Below are positions 10,567 through 21,978 of a stretch of DNA of 64,000 bases, in pieces. The DNA is from Siphonodentalium dalli (Eukaryota > Mollusca > Scaphopoda > Gadilida > Siphonodentaliidae), in NCBI GenBank assembly GCA_032622095.1, contig CP136065.1, forward strand, positions 91,767,343-91,831,342, read 5' to 3'. A program made the position numbers and the translations under genes. The notes beneath the pieces were generated by a model. It searched no databases. It saw only the letters and a list, made by a program, of their open reading frames with translations, and was not told where the DNA came from. Each line of letters begins with the position of its first letter. Position 1 is the stretch's first letter.

Positions 10567-13500
10567 ATGATAGACATTGTTAGCTATCGGGCGAGGATCG
10601 GCTGTTATTTTATCAGATCGTCTCGGTTACCGAAAAAGTTCAGACTAGATAGATTATCTTCTCAGCTTACATTGCTATATCTTATTCTAAGATTCCGAGG
10701 CATTTCTTCTGAGGTGGCGATCGTTATACTTGTATCACTGTTATTCTTACACTTGCGAGAAACTGAATCAGTACTAGATAATCTCATGAAAATGAATATT
10801 GAGCGAACTTACAAATGTGATGGCATTTCTTGTTATCATACAAAGATGCCCATATTCCTTCTAGTTGTTGTATTATTGATAGACCTTATTATATTGCTGA
10901 TTATCTTAAGCGGAAATATCGAAACTAACCCTGGGCCCATACCAGGATATCCTGCAACCGATAACACATGTTCTATAATACAATTGAAAACTCAGAGTAT
11001 ACGACATAAAATGGACACCCTCAATGCGGAATTGACCGATTATGATATTTGTCTTTTTACTGAAACCTCGCTAGACCAGTCTGTTCCTAATTCTGAAATT
11101 ATGCTTCATGGATATCATGAACCTATACGTAACGATAGGGGATTAGACACAACAGGAGGTGGTGTCTGTATATTTCTGAGAAATACTCTACCGTTTAAAA
11201 TGAGGCCTGATCTTATAGATCCAAATATTGAATCTGTGTGGGCTGAAGTGTGTCTTAGTGGTAAGAAAATTTTAATTGGATGTTTTTACAGACCACCAAA
11301 CTCGCCAGTCTCGTCATGGGACAGCATCGAAATAAATATTAAAAATGCTATTGATGATGTGCATAAGGTTATTATTGGAGGTGACTTCAATGAAAATTAC
11401 AATTCCGCGAGCTGCGCCTCAAAAATAAATGGTCTAAAAACTAGATGTGGATTAATCCAGTTAGTTAATGAATGCACTCATTTCACGGAGTCTTCAGAAA
11501 CCACTCTGGATCTGTTTTTAACAAATTATGGTGATATTGTTGATAAAACTGAAGTTATGTCCCCTTTCTTTCCAGAAATGATACGGTACCATTGCCCCGT
11601 AAAAATTACACTAAACTTCCACATTGAACGTGCGTCAATAATTACTCGACGAATATGGAATTTCGATAGAGCTAACTTCGAGGCAATGAATCATACGTTT
11701 TCTGCTTGGGATTACCGGGATATTGTCCGCACCACTCCCGTGTCTGCTCTCGTAACTCACTATACTGATAAAATCCACCAAGTTTGCCAGGAATTTATAC
11801 CAAGTAAGGTTGTACATATTAGAAGGGACGTTCCAGAATGGCTTACTTGCGGTTTAAGACAACTAATGAGACAACGAAATAGATTGCATAAAAGTGCTAA
11901 AATCAAAAACACACCTTATACATGGAGTAAATTTCGGGCGAAACGAAACGAAGTCATTAGCGCAGTCCGGAAAGCCAAATTGGATTATGATAACAAAATT
12001 GATGCAATACTTATTAATGACTCCGACAATTCAACATGGTGGAAACAATTTCAGAAATTAATCTCAAATGGTAAGCGCAATTCACTACCCCCTCTCCAAC
12101 TCAATGGCGAGCACATTATCTCTACTGTAGATAAAGTTAATGCTTTAAATTCATACTGTTGTTATATATCCAGCATAGATGATTCTGTACATGATCTTCC
12201 CATACAATCTCTACTAGTAACGGGCAACCCTACGCTGGGTGAGCTCAAAATAACGACAATTGACGTTTATGATGCTCTAAATGGTATGAAACCATCTAAG
12301 GCGTGCGGTCCAGATATGATAAATCCTAGGGTCCTAAAACAATGTGCCAAATCACTCTGTGAACCTATAACACTGTTATGCAATGCATTTAGTGAAAACT
12401 GTTATTATCCTTCTGAGTGGAAGCTGTCTAATGTATGTCCAGTTTGTAAAAGTGGAGACCCAAGTATTCTATCGAATTACCGCCCAATTTCATTGTTAAG
12501 CTGTTTATCGAAAGTTTTCGAGAAATGCATATATAAACATTTGTGGACGTTTCTTGATAAAAACGGGTTACTTTCTATGTATCAGTCTGGTTTTAAAAGA
12601 GGTGATTCGACTGTGTACCAGTTGACTGAAGTTTATGATTCTATATGTAGATCACTAGATGAAGGCAAAGAGGTTCGTTGCGAATTTTGTGATATGAGCA
12701 AGGCCTTTGACAAGGTGTGGCATAAAGGGCTTTTTCTCAAACTAAAAAAAATTGGCATTACGGAAAATGTGTATAATCTTCTCGTTTCTTACCTGGAACT
12801 TAGAAAGCAGAGGGTGTCAGCTGACAATGAACTATCTGAATGGCGTGCAATTACTGCTGGTGTCCCTCGGGGGTCCATTTTAGGACCCCTGTTATTCTTA
12901 ATATATATAAATGACATAACTGAAAATCTCGTGTGCAACATTCGTCTTTTTGCTGATGACACCTCTATCTTTCTTACGGTTGAAAATCCTAATATAGCCG
13001 CTGGTATAATCAACCGAGATATTGAAACGATAGTCAGTTGGTCTGTAAAATGGCTTGTTAAATTTAATCCTCTCAAGACTGAAACACTACTAGTTTCGCG
13101 CAAGAATGATCAACCGTTTCACCCCATTTTATTTATGGGAAATTCCATAATCACTGATGTGCAAGCGCATAATCATTAATTCAATAACCGAGAAAGCCTG
13201 GAAAAAATTAAATATGATCAAACGTTTTAAATATAGGCTGAGCAGAAAGTCTCTCGAAAAAATTTACTTCACTTTCATTCGACCAATTTTAGAATATGCC
13301 TCCCCCGTTTGGGATAATTGTCCGGACTACTTACGAGATGATATTGAAGACATCCAATATGAAATGGCGAGAATAGTTACCGGTGCAACCCGAAGTGTCA
13401 GTAATGCCAAGTTGATAGATGAGGCCGGTGGGAATATCTTGATGATAGACGCAAGCAGCATAAATTGATCCAATTCTTCAAAATGAAAACCGGTAGGGCA

Positions 13501-14064
13501 CCACCTTATATTAGTAATATGGTACCCCCAGAAAGTAACACACTACATGATCACAACACTAGAAATTCAATGAAACGCCCCCCTGATAGTAATAATGATT
13601 ATTATATGCAATCCTTTCTTCCGTCGTCTGTCCGTTCGTGGAATGTACTCCCAGACTCTGTTAAAGAAGCAACTTCAATAGGCGATTTCAAACGCAATCT
13701 TAAACCTGATATATTAAAGCCTAAATACTACTTTACCAGCTATTCTAGGACAGTTCAAATTTACCACACCAGGCTGAGATTATTATGTAGCAATCTTAAC
13801 AGCGATCTAAAAGATAACCACATCAAAGACTTGCCTTATTGCATGTGTGGTTGCATTGAAACTGCTAGACATTTTTTTCGGGAATGCGCTCAATATACCT
13901 CTCACAGAGAAGAACTTCTTAATACCCTATCTGATGTAACAATAACTAGTGAATTATTACTATGTGGATCTGATGAATTATCCTATGAAACTAATAAGAA
14001 AATCTTCATGGCAGCTCAGAAATTTATAATAACCAGTAATCGCTTTCAACGATTCTTCTCTTAA
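10567..14064 (+). pseudogene. CR1-like LINE ORF2: endonuclease-reverse transcriptase with two frame breaks
   Basis: The first 870 codons are open (10,567-13,179). Residues 1-115 are hydrophobic with membrane-like stretches, followed by a 2A-like GNIETNPGP (116-124). The AP-endonuclease domain has TETSLD (about 164), GGGVCIF and GGDFNEN (D273, N275), but YHCPV at 341 where SDHxPV is usual. The RT domain has NYRPISLLS, the DMSKAFDKVWHKG block, GVPRGSILGPLLF and FADDTS (D797, D798). Near 13,165 a short deletion removes the usual 'HLGL' segment and shifts frame; a second indel near 13,424 shifts it again. The C-terminal part (13,465-14,064) keeps a CxC...HxxxxC zinc-finger-like motif (CMCGCIETARHFFREC). 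The intact enzyme would nick target DNA and perform target-primed reverse transcription. Confidence 0.88.
10912..10938 (+). other. 2A-like ribosome-skipping motif in ORF2 (copy A)
   Basis: ORF2 residues 116-124 read GNIETNPGP directly after a leucine/isoleucine-rich stretch. The 2A consensus is D(V/I)ExNPG followed by P; here the Asp is Asn. 2A-like sequences before the endonuclease are documented in APE-type LINEs of sea urchins and other animals. If active, the ribosome would skip between G123 and P124, releasing the hydrophobic N-terminal peptide from the enzyme. Confidence 0.65.
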
Positions 14065-14554
14065 GCTTGTATGGTACATCATAAACCGAGATGCTATTGG
14101 TTTCTACAACGTGGGTCGTCGGGTCGATGGACCACTGCAGATGTTCACATGGTTATTTTTCCAATCACAAATTATGTATAAATACTTTTTATTTCCTTGA
14201 AATGTGTTATTATATATCTTTTTGGTTTATTTGAAATTAATTATATGCATGTTCAGATATATAATTACACCTCACACTCTGTACTCTCTGACCTTCTCTC
14301 TAAAATTCTGACATTATCTTCTGTCCCTGTGTCTCGCCTCCACCTCATATTTCTTCTTTCTATGGATCTTTTTTTATGCCTCTATTATTTACCCCTACTT
14401 GACTTGCAGTCAAGTAGGGCTGTGCCATTGTCAAGGGAGAGGGCTTCAAATAAGCCTATGGCTTGTTGCCTAATCCCATTTTTCTTCTAAATTTGTATCT
14501 ATGTAATTATTTATCTGAATGTCCATAGAGGGAAAAATAAATACTGTTTAAAAT
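14065..14554 (+). other. 3' UTR of CR1-like copy A
   Basis: Non-coding tail after the ORF2 stop, with a small hairpin at 14,452-14,464 and an A-rich end (GAAAAATAAATACTGTTT) abutting the target-site duplication. The open frame at 14,197 is not credible as a gene because it lies entirely in this UTR. Confidence 0.75.
14452..14464 (+). promoter_or_regulatory. Conserved 3' UTR hairpin (copy A)
   Basis: AAGCC-TAT-GGCTT, a perfect 5-bp stem preceded by CTTCAAAT. The same position in copies B and C forms a hairpin from different bases, which suggests an RNA structure recognised during retrotransposition. Confidence 0.6.
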
Positions 14555-14567
14555 AATTTTGTAAAGG
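14555..14567. repeat. Right target-site duplication of the CR1-like LINE
   Basis: AATTTTGTAAAGG, perfect copy of 6222-6234; the interrupted unit 0 LINE remnant resumes here. Confidence 0.9.
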
Positions 14568-14720
14568 AAACCCTTATGCCAAACCGTATCGAAGACTTTT
14601 CTCAGATCACAAAATACACATCTAATTTCTTTACCTTGTATCAGTAAGTTGGAATACAGTGGGAATCACTTTAACGAAGCCAGACTGAAATCTTGAAATA
14701 AGTCCATATATGGTAACCAT
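14555..14720 (-). pseudogene. LINE reverse transcriptase remnant, unit 0 (5' part)
   Basis: Continues the minus-strand remnant cut at 6234 and matches 23,025-23,192 in unit 1. It encodes the GKEIRC.FCD and QSGF-type segments of an RT domain and ends abruptly at about 14,720, where LINE similarity stops in every unit. Confidence 0.7.
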
Positions 14721-15872
14721 TCACTAGATTAAGTTTACCAGAGTAAAACTATCTGGTTCTATCACCCTGGTAGAATAGCACAGAATACCAGAGTGTTTTT
14801 ATCATGGTTTACCGGAGTGTTTTTATAAGGGCACTCCTAAACTCATAATCATGTGTTTTGGACCAGTGCTGTGTGCTCAGTGCCCGACAATGCTTGGTGT
14901 AATAAATTTTTCGACATTCAAGGTTGATAAATACATTTGATATAAATAATACATTAACTGCCAATTCTCACAAGTACGCCCCAAAGCGGAGAACATTGTC
15001 TCGCAATAAAGAGCGTTCTATATAATGGTCTTCGTGACACGGTAGGATAAAGAGCGTTTATCTCACTTCCGGATAAGTATTTCATCCGTTTCCGACTCAT
15101 TTTGTATCCCGAAAACAAAACAAAAATAAAGAAAAAAGTTCAATTGAAAATCTGCATTTATACCATTGGTGAAAATCAATGTGCGAACAACGTTTAAATA
15201 TATAAGTCGCATTAATTATGGTTCGAATCACTCCCCCCCCCCCCCCCCCCCCCCCCCATGGTCGATTTAAATAAAGCAGGTTGGTTCAGTTTGCACAAGT
15301 CAGCATTTCCGTGTTTGTTTGTCTGCCAGTCGGGTGTTTCCGTAACATCTAAGATTTAATGTAAACCTGTTATAATTTGAAATCGAAATTTCCACGATAC
15401 ACTCAACATCAATGTAATTAATGTATATAAAACAAATATTCCACACGAGTTCCCACTGAATCATTGCCAAACGTCTGTCGAAAATCAAACATCACGCAGT
15501 CTGTCATTCTGACTTATTCTCAATAAAATATAGATCCTCTCATTTATCCAAACAGACACTTCTCACGAATAATTATGGCTTTCAATTAACAAAGGCACTA
15601 GAAAGGATAACACCGAAACAATACCACCCCATCTTCATTGATGTTGTGAAAACATGCTAGTATGTGTTTAAACATAATCAACCCCGTTCCTTTGAACAAC
15701 AAATTATATCTGGCTTCCATTGTTTTTGCAGTCATTTTGAAGCCATGTTTTGTTTTTACTTAACTTCACAGTTGTGATAGTATTCAGTAATCGAGTGCTA
15801 TATAACTCGCGTTTTCACCAAACCCGTCACATTCACCTCTTATACCAATCGAGCATCTACCTTCGTTACATC
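14721..15872 (+). promoter_or_regulatory. Upstream region of homeobox copy 1
   Basis: 1.15 kb upstream of the start codon, shared with 23,193-24,474. It includes a 25-base C run (15,233-15,257) that varies between units. No TATA box or transcription start could be fixed. The frame is open upstream of the chosen ATG to an earlier ATG at 15,750, giving a hydrophobic extension that I consider 5' UTR. Confidence 0.4.
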
Positions 15873-17694
15873 ATGAATTCCCAAAACTTTCGGATTTCAG
15901 CTTTGCTTGGAGATATCCCTCACCCGGACGAGGTATGTATACTTTTACTATATCTACTATGATTTGTGTAACTCCATATTGATTCAGTATTTTTTTTTTA
16001 CATGGATGCCCAATTTTACATGGATCGTAAATATAAATCTTTTCCGTTTTTGCACTGTGAATATGCACATGAACATATTGTAATCACCAAGTGTGAAATT
16101 GTTAACTACATAATAGTGAGGCAGCCCCTGTGATTACAGAGAGTAATATAGACGCTATTCCACTTATAAACCTTTTCTCTGCTTGTTCCAGATATAAGTA
16201 TATATATATAGACCGTGTTAGAAGATAGAAGTACGTGTTATGACCGTGTTACAATGGTTTAATTAACGAATATAATTCCAAATGAACGTAGAACTTTATG
16301 AATTATTTTTTATTTCAGAAACATGAATCTGACATCGACAGGATGATATCAGAAGCTGTGCGATATCGTCACGATTCTCGGAAAAGTGCAGGTAAATTAT
16401 ATTATTAAACCGTTGCTGAATGTTGACTAACGCCAAACATCATCAAATATATAGGCAATTCGATGCTAGTGAAATAACGCATAAGTAATTGTGATTGTAT
16501 GTGTGAGTTCCACAGTGCGGCGTCTCACTTCTCCATTTTTGGCGGCCCAAAACATTTAGATATGAAAGCACGTAAATAAAAAAAACTAACCATGACCTTG
16601 ATATATAGTATATGTTTTCTCATGTCCTAAATATAACGCTGATAAAAAGCGTTACTTACTTAATATATATGGCTTCATTTTCTAAAACCAGTCTGTAAAA
16701 TGGGGTTGCAAAACCAAATATTAAGGCGTCCTCTATTCTATTTTCAGACCAACTTTCTGGATTTTTATCAGACATATCCCGTTCTGCTGATACAGTTGAC
16801 GAATTTGTACCATCGTCAGAGTCAACCGGGTGCAGCAGGTCTCAATCCCCACAATATCTACCGAATAAGACGCAAAACAAGAAGCGAGTCAGGAGAACCG
16901 TCTTCAGCACGCACCAACTAGACATGCTTCAGAAAGTTTTCACTGACAACCCATACCCGAACTTGGACGAGCGTGAGCAGATTGCTACCAAAATCAAAGA
17001 CTCGGAAAAGAGAGTGGATGTAAGTTTTATATTTATCACATAATTAGCCCCTACACCCGACCTCATCTTTTTGTTTAGACACGCGTGTATTGACGGCACG
17101 CGCAGTGACGTAATAATTTAGCGCGTTGATGTCGATGTCAATGTCAGAACTTTATTGAATTGAGAATGGCCACATCCGCAAAACGTGAATAGAAATACAA
17201 TATATGATAATACAAATATCGATAGAGACGTTTTGTCTGAAAGTGGTCGAACATATTTCATTTTATTATATTCCTTTGAAAACAAATATTCATTCATATT
17301 TTGAGGACAACAACAATAACGTCCATGCATTGTACTACATTTAATAGACATAGGCTTAAATGTTACACATCTGTGATCAATCTAAACATTTATATGTCTA
17401 CTTACAACCTTTCAGACATGGTTCAAGAACAGAAGAACACGAGCCAAAAAATCTCGTCAGACTGTTGGACCCCAAACGTCGCCATTCAGTAGCGGTTACC
17501 ATGGTTCCCTGTTGACTGTCCCGCCGATGATGCCAACCTGTGGCTTCGTCTCGCCCTTCCAGATGACACCACCGTCTATGACAGCATTCAAGACATACCC
17601 TGAGTTTGTATACAGGTCTCCAGCCTATACATCACCGTTTAGTCATAGACACCACATGCATCTGATGCCAGCGACCGGCTATGCACCGTACTGA
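15873..17694 (+). CDS. Divergent PRD-like (K50) homeobox transcription factor, copy 1, intact
   Basis: Four coding exons with GT-AG introns: 15,873-15,932, 16,319-16,391, 16,748-17,019 and 17,416-17,694 (227 aa). The N-terminus carries FRISALL (residues 6-12), an eh1-like motif of the kind that recruits Groucho/TLE repressors. The homeodomain spans about residues 90-149 with R5, F8, Q12, L16, F20, Y25, R31, A35, R44, W48, F49, K50, N51, R52, R53. An intron lies between homeodomain positions 46 and 47, a position common in PRD-class genes. K50 and an N-terminal eh1 recall Goosecoid, but the rest is divergent and no paired domain is seen. The C-terminus is rich in Pro, Met, Tyr and His (MTPPSMTAF, SHRHHMHLMP). 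It is expected to be a nuclear sequence-specific DNA-binding protein, likely a repressor (inference). A second, damaged copy lies at 24,475. The ATG at 15,873 was chosen because it directly precedes the eh1 motif. Confidence 0.85.
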
Positions 17695-17738
17695 ACCACG
17701 ACCATTGCTATATAGGCCCGGTACTGATTGGTTGTTAT

Positions 17739-17847
17739 AATAAATTTGAAAATTATAATACATGTACATCGATAACCACATACTCCATAGTTATGTATTT
17801 GTTGCATTGTTGTTAAGGTTCTTATATTTGTTATGTTCTTTAATAAA
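17739..17847 (+). terminator. Candidate polyadenylation signals, homeobox copy 1
   Basis: AATAAA occurs at 17,739-17,744 and 17,842-17,847, 45 and 148 bases after the stop codon. The second is followed by a T-rich stretch (ATTATTCTTTTTGTCTGT), suitable as a downstream element. Both recur in unit 2. Confidence 0.5.
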
Positions 17848-20800
17848 TTACTGAATTATTCTTTTTGTCTGTCAGTGTATTGACGAACAAGGGGGTTTGG
17901 CGTATCATATGCCCATTGGTCTGGCTGCTTTTAAACATTTAGTTCATTGAAGTGGCCAATGGCGCTTTACAGTCATCAATATGCATGGCTTACTTCGACC
18001 ATTTCAACTGAAGTACCCAAGTGAGCTAGAACAGTTTTTCTGGGATATTTCTCAATATATATACCGCTCCTGTTATCTCCACAAGTTATCCCGATAGAAA
18101 ATATATTTATTGAAGTTCGATCAGGAGTGTATGGCAATTTAAGAGTTAATAACACCGTCCAGTTTGTTTTGGTTTAAATTGGGTCAATTCCGTGTATGCC
18201 TAAGTGATCACCCACTGCGCTAAGCGCGTGTGAGTCTATTCGCAAGGCTGATTTCGTATCGACTTAAGAAGCTTGTCACCTGGAACAAGCTTCACTCTAC
18301 TTCGGATTTTGTAGTTTATACCCCCCCCCCCCCCACCCACCAGCAAATTAACTATCCAGAATATGCTCTAAAGAACTGAAGATTTGTAACATTATATAAA
18401 GTTTACGTTATGTTTTATTATTATTGAATTGTTGGTGAACGATATATATCTATACACCCGATATGCCATTAAAGTTCATTTATATCGTACCATACATTCT
18501 TTGTCGTTATTCCATAAATAATTTATGTTCGGTCGAGCCCGGCCAGTTAGAACATAATAGAAATATCCCGTATATGGTATATGATCGGAATTTGTCCATG
18601 TATGTATGCAACGCACGCGCTTTGACCCATCTTACACAATATAGAGCTAATAGGCGTAACCTTGCACCCCCTGGGACTTCACCCCACTCATATAGCGGAA
18701 CGACTGAATAAACTATTTGGCATGTTTGTCAGTTTCTTTCCTGTAAGTTGGTTTCTACGTCGATTCGTATGATTTGTGAGTGAGATTAACCATGATCAGC
18801 GCTTTCGTCTGGTGTAAACTGATGGACAGCGTGGCTATTTGGCCATACATCAACTGGAAGCTAATAGCAAACCAGTCAATTTGTCATGATAATTTGTATC
18901 CACCAGGAACGTTTGGGTGGAATTTCACATACTTCGAGATTTCGAATGGCGCAGTTGGCCCTGTACCCAATGTCTAAGTTTCGTCGAGCCCATTTCCGGG
19001 TTTCGACAGCATGTGTCCATTATGGTACGGATACTCAGATCATCTAGTGCAAACTGGTGGGTAGCATGGCTATTTGGCGACCAGAAGCAATATATATATA
19101 TATTATAAATATATAATAGCAAACCAGCCAATTTGTCATGAGAATTAGTATCAACCAGGGACAGGGGGATATGGACGGAATTCCACATACAACGAAATTT
19201 CAAATGGTGCAGTTGGCCCTGTGTCCATGACTGTGGAACAGATACTTGGTTCATCGAGTTGAACTGCGAATTATTGGTCTTATCGACTTTTTAAACCCAC
19301 ACCTTCGAAGCAAATGGGGGTATACTGGATTGTCTTTATTCGGCTGTACGTCCGGTCATATAGGTTCATATTAGATAAGTTTCATTTGTTAGCTAAATGA
19401 AGGTAGTTGCGGCGTCATGACGCCAAATCGTCATTTGTCTACGGGTCAGAATGCAGACATGATTGAACGGGTCATGTTGTCTTCGCGGACGACTGGTTTC
19501 TCCTCACTATAGACTAGACATCTATTGATTGATTTATTAATTGAGAGTTTAACGTCGTTTTAGCCGCTGTATGACATAGGAGAGCTTTCCGATGAATGGC
19601 AACAAGCCATATTTCCGACTAAATCCTGAAAAGTTACCCATCACGACCATACTGGACATATCAACGCATACAGACACGGCTTCAATTACTAATTATATTA
19701 TACCGGTTTGATTTATAGTACTGTGTATTAAATTTTAGCTACATTACTAGTATTTAAATTCGCGCAGTACTATTTTCGCACACCCATTGGTACGCGAATT
19801 TAAAACTGAGCGAAAAATAATACGACTTCAAAGTTTACCGTATTTCCACGGGGAAAACAAGATATGGCAATTGCTTGTAAGAATCACACATATATACCAG
19901 AATGAAAGTAGAAAAAACATGTCATGAAATCCACAAACCACGAGTGAAGCCATTATCATACGCATGTAATCTGAGTTAGTTATAATATCACATCAAGTTT
20001 TACGTGTACATACAGCGAAGTGTTGATTTTTTCTGAAGTCAGCAGCCAATACGATGTTTTTGATTACTTCGTCCCACTTCATATCAATGATGTTCATATA
20101 TAACGATTTAACTATATATAAGAATGATTATTTAAAGCACCCGTATTCAATAAAATATAATTCTTACTATTATGACGGGGTCGTTCTATATAGATGCCTT
20201 GCATGTTATCATATTATTTATATATCATAACCCCTCTGGGTGGAGACACGCCCATTCCCATTTTGTCACCCACATCGAATAATGCAGAGGAACAGCAGTT
20301 ATATGTACTCCCGGACTCAACAAAACGGATGTGTTTTGAAATGGGGAGTCATTGCCCAGGCGGTGTGGCGTTTTCAGCGTCTCAATTTTTGGGCAATTCC
20401 TTAAAGACACACTTCACACAATCAGGTATAATGACAATCTCCGCATTATACTAATATTTTTAATCGATAGAAGTCTATACAACTTTTCTTCGCTGGCATA
20501 TGTCCAGTAATAGTGTGAGATATGTCCAGTAATAGTCCGGGATATGTTTGATTCGAATATCATTAAAGGTCCACTTAATTTTCGAACCCCCAGATCACAT
20601 ATATAACATATATGCCATATTATATATCAATTGAAAGCGGAAGCTCCAAAACATTGTATTATCAACTTATCCGGTGTAATAAACTGTGAACATGTTGTGT
20701 TTTGTTTTTGAGTTACCGACGTATTTTGTGATTAAGTTCCATCTGTTGTGTATAGTGAAAAGTGTATTATTTTCAATGGAGGGGAATAAAAGACAAAGTT

Positions 20801-21400
20801 ACATTTTTAGTTTGAATGCTGTTGCAATCTGGGAGTCATAACTGGGCGATCTTTCTATGATTTCAGCTGTTTTCTATTTCTCTATTGGCATCTTCTGAGA
20901 CACAGACATTTCAAATGGTGATGAATTGTAGTATTTTAATCATATTTTATGGCATAGATTGTTATTCAAACCGTATATCAAGGCACTATAAAAAATTAAT
21001 CGGTGACTAGTAGTGGGCCTTTGAGGTGTGAACACTTACTAACAAAGTGGTACTCATCTCCTATGCCGTCATTACATAATGTCTAAACTCCGTCATTCCG
21101 TTTTGATTTTTTCGCCATCCACTTTCTATTGCAATCAATGATTTGATGTCATAATCTTAACAATGCATTCGTATAAGTACCATGTACTTTCAGTTAGATA
21201 TCTCTGATCTCCAGGCGTGCAGAAATGCCACTAAAGAATGCAACCCGTGATGATGTGGCTACATTTCCCAACCATTCCTGCTGATCAGTAAGTATGGACT
21301 TTAACATCTTCCACCATGACACCCCTTGTATATGGTGAAACTAGTATATATATACCCGATAGAGACTAAATTGAAAATCAGACACCTCTCATACCGGGGA
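17848..21400. other. Non-coding part of unit 1
   Basis: No supported gene. Contains a 14-base C run at 18,321-18,334, AT-rich stretches and short open frames (18,463; 18,780; 18,917; 20,194) that recur in unit 2 only because of the duplication and show no domain. The Helitron empty site is at about 20,441-20,450, and the site of unit 0's 76-bp insertion is near 21,000. Confidence 0.6.
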
Positions 21401-21411
21401 AGAATCATGAA

Positions 21412-21935
21412 CATGAATTGTGAAGATTGCCTTTGAAGCTTTATTATTTTATGATAACTACATGCGAGGAGAAAAATAAAAAAAAATACTTGGCTCAATT
21501 ATACCAGAAAAAATCTTGAAGAATTGGGATTTTCCTCTTTTAGGTTGAAACAATGGAACAATACATTAAGAAATGGCGAGGTTATATTAACGTCTCTGGT
21601 AAGCGCCAATTCTACCACATTACCAAGCCAAATTTCGGCAAAGAATTGGTACAATATATACATATGCAAAAGTTAACTGAAGGCATATATACACATGCAG
21701 TATAATTTAACTTGAGAAGGCTCATTTGAAGGTAGTTGTTTATTAACTTAGATAAGCTCGTCCACCTACCTCATTCTTGAATGTACGAATCGTGACGACC
21801 TCCGACAGAAATACATCAAACAATTATATTACAAAAGACCGAATGCGCTCAAATTAAATGCTCTTTTCAACTCACGGAATAACAAGATCTTGATCAATCT
21901 AGCTGCCTTCATTAGATTACAGCACCCCACCCCAA
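21412..21935 (+). pseudogene. LINE ORF2 C-terminal remnant (unit 1)
   Basis: Matches 30,243-30,795 but has replaced sequence around 21,645-21,765 that removes part of the region before the zinc-knuckle-like block. It lies tail-to-tail with the RT remnant to the right. Confidence 0.6.
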
Positions 21936-21978
21936 AAATAGTGAGTATTGTATACTTACCGTGCATGCTTACAATTTA

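Larger units (their letters stand above)
6235..14554 (+). mobile_element. Full-length CR1-like LINE, 8.3 kb (copy A)
   Basis: An APE-type non-LTR retrotransposon bounded by a perfect 13-bp target-site duplication and an uninterrupted empty site in unit 1. Order: about 500 nt 5' leader, ORF1 (6733-7830), an unusually long 2.7-kb inter-ORF region, ORF2 (10,567-14,064) with endonuclease and reverse transcriptase, then a 490-nt 3' UTR with a hairpin and an A-rich end. It inserted into the antisense LINE remnant of unit 0. ORF1 has one in-frame stop and ORF2 has two frame breaks, so this copy is probably dead although its TSD is unmutated. Related copies lie at 45,100-49,860 (minus) and 51,699-56,867 (plus). 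CR1-like is assigned from motif style; the exact clade needs a phylogeny. Confidence 0.9.

Noticed and set aside
15750-15872. Upstream in-frame ATG extending homeobox copy 1 by 41 residues
   Set aside because: The extension is hydrophobic and unlike a transcription factor N-terminus; the ATG at 15,873 directly precedes the eh1-like motif.
18463-19254. Short open frames conserved between units 1 and 2 (18,463; 18,780; 18,917; 18,925)
   Set aside because: Several overlap on both strands, have no domain or splice context, and change length between units; conservation is explained by recent duplication.
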